Of a stretch of 64,000 nucleotides of DNA, positions 59,238 through 64,000 are shown piece by piece; positions within the stretch are counted from its first letter, which is position 1, and each line of letters begins with the position of its first letter. The translations under genes and the position numbers were made by a program. The notes below the pieces were generated by a model. The model ran no database searches and had not been told where the DNA came from. It worked only from the letters and a program-made list of their open reading frames with translations. The DNA is from Streptomyces sp. NBC_01214 (lineage in GTDB: Bacteria > Actinomycetota > Actinomycetes > Streptomycetales > Streptomycetaceae): contig NZ_JAPEOS010000001.1 in assembly GCF_026340975.1 (NCBI RefSeq), forward strand, positions 3,319,001 to 3,383,000, in the 5' to 3' direction.

Positions 59238-60818
59238 TCAGGAGAGGCGGGCCAGCGGGTGGCCGGCCGCCAGGGTCACCACGCGGTCGAAGCGGCCGTC
59301 GAGGTCCTCGTCCCCGTGGTGCACGACGAGCAGCGCGCGCCCGGCGGTCCGCTCGCGCAGCAGCCGGAACACCAGCTCCCTGCCCCGGTCGTCGAGGTTC
59401 GCGAACGGCTCGTCGGCGAGGTACGCGTCCGCGTCCTCGCACAGGAGCGCGGCGACCCCGACGCGCTGGCGCTGGCCCGAGGACAGCGCCGAGGGCAGCT
59501 GGTCGGCCGCCGCGTCCAGGTCGAGCGCGGCGCGCAGCCGCTCGTCGGGGACGAGGTCGCGCACCGGCAGCGGGGGCAGGTTCACCGGAGCGGTCAGACT
59601 CGCCACCCGGGGCGGCAGGGTGACCGACCCGGCGTCGGGGGCGAGCGTCCCGGCGATGATGTGCAGCAGCGTGGTCTTCCCGCAGCCGTTGGGGCCGCGC
59701 AGCAGCACGTGCTCGCCGGCGTGCAGCTCGAAGGCGTCGAACGAGACCCCGGCCACCTCGCTCTTCCCGGACGCGGACCCGGCCCCGTACCCGTCCTCGT
59801 CGGCGCCGCCGCCGTACACGACACGGGCTCCGTGGACCCGGACCAGCGCCCCCTCGTCGTGGTACGGGTTCTCCTCGGCCTCCCGCAGGGACTCGATCCG
59901 TTCGAGGACGGCGGTGCTCCGACGGGCCTGCGGGATCATGTTGATGAGGTCGAACATCCCGGTCACCGCCCGCCACAGCGAGTTGACGAACGCGAGGAAG
60001 CTGCCGAAGGACATCCGGCCGGAGAAGACGAAGAAGGCCCCGACGACCATCGAAGCGGTGTCCGACAGGTTCATCACCAGGTCGCTGAGGGTCCGCTGGC
60101 GCTGCGCCAGCCGGAAGTTGACGAAGGTGATGCCGAGGAAGCCGCGCAGCGCGTCCTGGTTCGCGCGGCGCGTCCCCGGCAGCAGCGACGGCAGACCGCG
60201 CAGCGCGGGGAAGGCCTCCAGGGTCCGCGTCAGCGTGTTGATGTACCGGGCCTCCGCCTCGCGTTCGGGACCGGTGTTCTCCTCGATCCGCTTGCCGAGC
60301 CGGTTGCTCACGAACACCAGCGGCGGCACGATCACCAGCAGGACCAGGCTGGCCTGCCAGGACAAGTACAGCAGCACCCCCAGGAAGACGACCGAGGCGA
60401 CCGCCTGGCGCGCGATGCGCAGGGACACGTCGACGGCGGGCAGCACCCCCTGGGACACGTCGTTGTGGATGCGGCTGACGTACGAGGCGTTGCCCGCCCG
60501 CGACACCTTGCGCCCGTCCAGGCCGAGGGCGCGGCCCAGCAGCTCCGTTTCCAGCACCAGCGTGAACGCGTTCTCGAACCGTTTGCGCCGGCAGGCGATC
60601 CAGTACCCCGTGAGGTTGAGGGTCAGCCCGAGCACGAGGTACGCGAGGCCGAGGAAGAGGAAGCGCCGCAGGTCGGCGGTCAGGATCGCCTCGTCGAACA
60701 GGGCCTTGAGCAGCAGCGGGTGCAGCAGCGCCTCCAGCCCGCTCATGGTGACCTCGGCGACGAGGACCACCACGAAGGGGGCACGGTGCCCCCGCAGCGT
60801 GACCCACAGTTGCCTCAC
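59238..60818 (-). CDS. ABC transporter, fused permease and ATPase, likely lanthipeptide exporter
   Basis: 526 aa. An N-terminal six-helix permease (LVFVSNRLGKRIEENTGPEREAEARYINTLTRTLEAF is the coupling part) precedes an ATPase with Walker A LRGPNGCGKTTLLHIIAGTL, signature LSSGQRQRVGVAALL and Walker B DAYLADEPFANLDD, with VVHHGDE as H-loop. It acts as a homodimer or with a partner. Its ATG overlaps the LanKC stop (ATGA at 60815), so it is translated with the synthetase and probably exports the modified peptide. Confidence 0.9.
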   Translation of the reverse strand: MRQLWVTLRGHRAPFVVVLVAEVTMSGLEALLHPLLLKALFDEAILTADLRRFLFLGLAYLVLGLTLNLTGYWIACRRKRFENAFTLVLETELLGRALGLDGRKVSRAGNASYVSRIHNDVSQGVLPAVDVSLRIARQAVASVVFLGVLLYLSWQASLVLLVIVPPLVFVSNRLGKRIEENTGPEREAEARYINTLTRTLEAFPALRGLPSLLPGTRRANQDALRGFLGITFVNFRLAQRQRTLSDLVMNLSDTASMVVGAFFVFSGRMSFGSFLAFVNSLWRAVTGMFDLINMIPQARRSTAVLERIESLREAEENPYHDEGALVRVHGARVVYGGGADEDGYGAGSASGKSEVAGVSFDAFELHAGEHVLLRGPNGCGKTTLLHIIAGTLAPDAGSVTLPPRVASLTAPVNLPPLPVRDLVPDERLRAALDLDAAADQLPSALSSGQRQRVGVAALLCEDADAYLADEPFANLDDRGRELVFRLLRERTAGRALLVVHHGDEDLDGRFDRVVTLAAGHPLARLS

Positions 60819-63502
60819 CGCCCGACCTCGTCCAGCAGGAAGTCGGCCGGGCCTCCCCGGTTGACCCGGTGGAGCACCCGCAGCACGCCCGCCGAGCCCG
60901 TGAGGTAGTCGGTGGAGCAGCGCAGCAGGCCCTCACCGGGCAGCGCCAGCAGGGGCGGCCGGCCCTCGGCGCGGGGCAGTCCGAAACGTTCCGCGGGCTC
61001 GAAGAGGAAGACCCTCCGGACGAAGTCGAGCTGGCGCAGCGCCGTGTCGCGGTACGACCGGTCGCCGGTGAACTCGGCCGCGTCCAGCAGCGCGTCGGCG
61101 ACCCCGGTCATACCGAAGGCGTAGCCCGGCATGACCGAGTAGCGGACGTCCAGCCCGCGCAGCACGGTCCGGGCCGCGTCGGTGTCCCCGTAGCGCAGCA
61201 GCACCTTCAGCACGCCCGCGGAACCGACCTCGACGTACGGCTCCATCGTCCCCTCGTGCTCGAACATGACCGGGCCGCCCTCGTCGTCGATGGGCTTGGC
61301 GTGGGCCATCTCCCAGGCGAGCGCCTCCCGCCCGAGCCGCAGGTAGCGCTCCTCTCCCGTGATCTGGTGCATGCGCAGCAGGAACATCGCGACACCGGCC
61401 TGCCCGAAGCCCAGGCCGGTCAGCGGCTCCTTCGCGGTGAACTCGTTGAGCCAGTGGGCCTGCCCGCCGTCGCGCTGCGCCGTCTCGTACAGCGCCTGCG
61501 CGCACTCCTGCGCCGCGGCGAGGTCGCGGGGGTCGTGGCCGCGCAGGAAGAAGCGCAGGTTCGTCATGCCGACCCCGGAGAGGCCGTAGTAGAAGGTGTG
61601 GTCGCCCTTCTCCACCGCCCGCTCGTTGGCCCGGGTCAGCAGCTCCCTGGCCTGGGTGCCGAGCCCGAGGGAGTCGGCCGCCCAGGCGATGCCGGACAGG
61701 CCGTTCATGAGCCCGTCCGGGTAGCGGGCCGGATCGATGTCCGTCAGCTTGCCGCTCAGCCAGGCGCGCCACTCGGGCCGGACCGGGACGCCGCTGGCGT
61801 GCAGCGCCCACAGGACGCCGCTCGCCCCGAAGCCCAGGCTCAGCGGGTTGGTGACGTGCGCGAAGGGGTCCACGGGGAAGAGCGTGTCGCGGTCGGTGTC
61901 GGCGCTGGCTTCGACGAACGCGGCCACCCCGGCCTCCGTCTCCGCCAGGGCGAGCCGCTCCTCGACGACCGGGTGCGACGGGAGGGCCTCGACCGCGTCG
62001 AGCAGTGCGGCCTCGTCCTCCAGGGCCTTCAGCAGGCCGGTGAGGTCCATCCGGTCCCGGGCCAGGTCGGTGATCAGCCGGTGCACCCGCTCCGGCCAGC
62101 CCAGGCCCTCGGTGATGAAGATCCGGTACAGGTCGAGGACGTCTTCGCGCAGGTACGACATGGCGGCGATCGGGAAGACGAAGTACGCCATGGTGGACGC
62201 GAGGGCGTACCGGTCGCCCTCCGGACCGTACGCCTTGAAGCGGTTGCGGGAGAGGCTGAACCCCGGGGTGTAGAGCTCGACCGGCTTCGCCAGAGCGGCG
62301 TCGCCGCTCTCGGCCAGCCGGCAGGCCTCCAGGTCGACGATGGTCACCTCGTGGGTGTCCGGGTTGATCAGCAGGTTGGCGGCGGTGAAGTCGGCGAGGA
62401 TCACCCCGCGGTCGTGGGCGGCCCGGATCGCGCGGGCCAGCCCGCGGAAGACGGCGAGGAACGTCCGCAGGTACTCCCGCGACCGCTCGATGTCGAACCC
62501 CGGCCGCGCCAGCGGGTTGCGTTCCAGGAGCACCGAGCGGAGGTCGGAGCTGTCGACGAACTCCTCCGCGATGTAGTGGTGTTCCCAGTGCTGGAACTTC
62601 GCGATCGGCGCCGGGTACGAGCCCGCGTCGGCCAGCCGGTTCAGGAACATCCACTCGCGGCCGAGGATGTCCACGGCGTCGTGGTCCTGGCGCGGGTTGA
62701 TGTTGGTGTGCGGCCGGGCCTCCTTGAGCAGCACCGGGCGGTCGTCGTCCGCGGTGTCCTCGGCCGTGTACACGCCGCCGCTGTTGGAGAACTGGATCGC
62801 GCCGGTCACCCGGAAGCGGCCCCCGAGCAGGCCGTCGTCCCCCTCGTCGTCGTCGGCGGGCCGCCAGTCGTCGAACGGCCAGGGCACCCAGGAGGGCTGC
62901 GCATGGCCCGGGCGCCGGTCGTCGGGGACGGGTCCGTCCGGTCCGAGGATCTGCGGCAGCCTGCGGCCGAGGACGTCGACGGTGTGGGTGTCGAGGAACT
63001 GGCCGTAGCGGAAGTAGAGGGCCTTGCTGTCCTGGTACCGCAGGTCCGACAGGACGTAGGCGCCCTCGACGCCCTTCAGGAGGCGGGCGAGGTCCGCCAG
63101 GCACGTGCGGAACTCTTCGTCGTCGCGCGGGTAGACGGTGACGAGCTTGCCGCCGCTGCCCCGGGACATGGCCTTGGAGTTGAGCATCTCGAAGATGTTG
63201 AGATCGAGAGCGATCTTGAAATCGATCTCGCGTTCCGTCAGGTGGCCGATCACCGAGGCGGCGACCTCGCGTACGTGGCGGTGGCTCGACGAAACGTGGA
63301 TCTTCCAGCCCTGCGCAGGCAGGTCCTGGTTGTGCCGGAAGCTCCACCAGATGCCGCTGCGGACGAACCGGGCCCGCACCCGCTCGTCGAACGCGGCGAG
63401 GAAGTGGTCCGCGTTCGGCTCGTAGAAGACGTCGAGCGGGTCAAAGAACAGTGTGTCGTTCCACGCGAAGAGGAAGCGGTAGACCCAGCGTTCGTTGCGC
63501 AT
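60815..63502 (-). CDS. lanKC: Class III lanthipeptide synthetase LanKC
   Basis: 895 aa with three domains: an N-terminal phospho-Ser/Thr lyase (~1-200), a kinase (~230-520, catalytic loop HDRGVILADFTAANLLI and DLEACR in the DFG position) and a LanC-like cyclase (~560-895). The cyclase has the barrel repeats (YGLSGVGMTNLRFF, GFGQAGVAMFLLR, GSAGVLKVLLRYG) but lacks the Cys-Cys-His zinc ligands, which marks class III rather than class IV. It dehydrates Ser/Thr via phosphorylation and forms lanthionine or labionin rings on the peptide encoded 108 nt upstream. Confidence 0.93.
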   Translation of the reverse strand: MRNERWVYRFLFAWNDTLFFDPLDVFYEPNADHFLAAFDERVRARFVRSGIWWSFRHNQDLPAQGWKIHVSSSHRHVREVAASVIGHLTEREIDFKIALDLNIFEMLNSKAMSRGSGGKLVTVYPRDDEEFRTCLADLARLLKGVEGAYVLSDLRYQDSKALYFRYGQFLDTHTVDVLGRRLPQILGPDGPVPDDRRPGHAQPSWVPWPFDDWRPADDDEGDDGLLGGRFRVTGAIQFSNSGGVYTAEDTADDDRPVLLKEARPHTNINPRQDHDAVDILGREWMFLNRLADAGSYPAPIAKFQHWEHHYIAEEFVDSSDLRSVLLERNPLARPGFDIERSREYLRTFLAVFRGLARAIRAAHDRGVILADFTAANLLINPDTHEVTIVDLEACRLAESGDAALAKPVELYTPGFSLSRNRFKAYGPEGDRYALASTMAYFVFPIAAMSYLREDVLDLYRIFITEGLGWPERVHRLITDLARDRMDLTGLLKALEDEAALLDAVEALPSHPVVEERLALAETEAGVAAFVEASADTDRDTLFPVDPFAHVTNPLSLGFGASGVLWALHASGVPVRPEWRAWLSGKLTDIDPARYPDGLMNGLSGIAWAADSLGLGTQARELLTRANERAVEKGDHTFYYGLSGVGMTNLRFFLRGHDPRDLAAAQECAQALYETAQRDGGQAHWLNEFTAKEPLTGLGFGQAGVAMFLLRMHQITGEERYLRLGREALAWEMAHAKPIDDEGGPVMFEHEGTMEPYVEVGSAGVLKVLLRYGDTDAARTVLRGLDVRYSVMPGYAFGMTGVADALLDAAEFTGDRSYRDTALRQLDFVRRVFLFEPAERFGLPRAEGRPPLLALPGEGLLRCSTDYLTGSAGVLRVLHRVNRGGPADFLLDEVGR

Positions 63503-63609
63503 GTCAGCCTCTGTGATCGTCCTGGGGGCCGCCGGCAGCAGCGGCAGCGGCCGTCGGGAACGACGGGTCCGTGCGGGGGCGCGCCGAGCCCCCGCACGGA
63601 CCCGACGGG

Positions 63610-63735
63610 TCAGTTCGGGTTCTGCGGCTCGCGCGGAGCCTTGCAGCAGTCGCTGCTGCTGCTCGTCAGGCTGATGGTGGCGGCAGCACTGGGCGTGACG
63701 CGGGCCTCCATGTTCTGAAGCTTGAGGACGCTCAT
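63610..63735 (-). CDS. Class III lanthipeptide precursor peptide
   Basis: 41 aa from ATG 63735, preceded by a strong AGGAGGTGA site. The leader has VLKLQNME, close to the I/L-x-x-L-Q motif that guides LanKC recognition. The core region, from about residue 20, holds Ser22, Thr24, Ser25-Ser28, then Asp and Cys30-Cys31, followed by a Pro-rich end. Ser22-x2-Ser25-x4-Cys30 and Thr24-x2-Ser27-x3-Cys31 both resemble ring-forming spacing. It is too short for routine gene finders but well supported by position and motif. Confidence 0.88.
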   Translation of the reverse strand: MSVLKLQNMEARVTPSAAATISLTSSSSDCCKAPREPQNPN

Positions 63736-63991
63736 CCGGATCACCTCCTCGAACGTCGGGAGCGCGGGTCGCGCGCTGCTGTGGATTCCTGGCCGGCCGA
63801 TCGACAGGTCCGACTCAACGCCATCCGCTCCAGGCGCACATGGGCGGTGGCCCCGCATAATCTCCGCCCGCGCCCCCCACCGAAGTGCCGCCCGGTACGG
63901 GGCGAAATGGTGGTGGTCCGCACGCTCCGGCCGGCGGTACCCGGTGTGGTAGGGAAGGGCGATGTCAGAGGTGGTGTCTAGCCTCGGGAGC

Positions 63992-64000
63992 ATGTCTGAG
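63992..64000 (+). CDS. Possible start of a gene cut by the window end
   Basis: ATG TCT GAG begins at 63992 after CTCGGGAG, which could be a ribosome site. Only three codons are visible, so nothing can be said about the product. It would be divergent from the lanthipeptide precursor gene. Confidence 0.3.

Noticed and set aside
63610..63993. A 127-residue version of the lanthipeptide precursor starting at 63993
   Set aside because: The strong AGGAGGTGA site before the ATG at 63735 and the leader motif fit a 41-aa peptide; the upstream part is not protein-like.

Overview
The window is high-GC actinobacterial DNA, almost certainly from a Streptomyces chromosome. The evidence is dense GC-rich codon use, many GTG/TTG starts, 4-nt stop/start overlaps, LAL- and NarL-type regulators, an ECF SigK/RskA pair, a class III lanthipeptide locus, and one TTA codon in a secondary-metabolite gene. 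I saw no rRNA, tRNA or CRISPR array.

Region 1 (1-15 kb) is the end of a nonribosomal-peptide cluster with unusual ketosynthase-like genes. It holds a partial C-A-PCP module, a SyrP/TauD-type dioxygenase and SbnB- and SbnA-like enzymes that make 2,3-diaminopropionate (Dap). It also holds a hydrolase, two ketosynthase-like proteins lacking the active-site Cys, a thioesterase, an ACP and an MbtH protein. The cluster looks eroded: a frameshifted YbaK-type deacylase, a transposon-gene remnant beside a ketosynthase that has lost its N-terminal half, an isomerase fused in frame to the back half of a LuxR-type regulator, a broken IclR regulator, and degenerate carrier-protein and ketosynthase remnants.

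Region 2 (15-27.4 kb) is mixed. It carries a UbiB/AarF kinase, an MMPL exporter, a Cys-rich secreted protein, a long-chain-type polyprenyl diphosphate synthase, several unrecognised genes (one in a low-GC patch at 23.3-24.3 kb), and an OmpR-type two-component system behind a tandem 10-bp repeat.

Region 3 (27.8-39.9 kb) is accessory and is the part most worth attention. A compact three-gene operon encodes a membrane-anchored protein, a cupin-fold protein and an inositol-monophosphatase-like enzyme, and converges on an ArsB/SLC13-type transporter. Next comes a two-gene STAND-type system. Gene 1 is a TIR domain plus the first part of a calcineurin-like phosphoesterase fold. Gene 2 carries the rest of that fold, then a NACHT-type NTPase, pentapeptide repeats and 14-15 WD40 repeats. 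The phosphoesterase fold is split by the gene boundary and has lost nearly all its metal ligands.

Region 4 (39.9-53 kb) is a SigK and light-response region. sigK-rskA is divergent from a fasciclin lipoprotein gene, and both sides carry a promoter matching the mycobacterial SigK consensus. Next are a DUF2867 SDR protein and a photolyase. A CarH/LitR-like B12 photoreceptor-repressor gene is divergent from a LitS-like ECF sigma gene, which leads an overlapping run: FAD oxidoreductase, DUF1365, cyclopropane-fatty-acid-synthase-like, DUF1295 and a hydrolase. The four middle genes match the set next to sigK in Mycobacterium tuberculosis.

Region 5 (53-64 kb) has a GNAT acetyltransferase, a NarL-type two-component pair, a LAL regulator and, on the minus strand, a class III lanthipeptide locus: a 41-aa precursor, LanKC synthetase and an ABC exporter.
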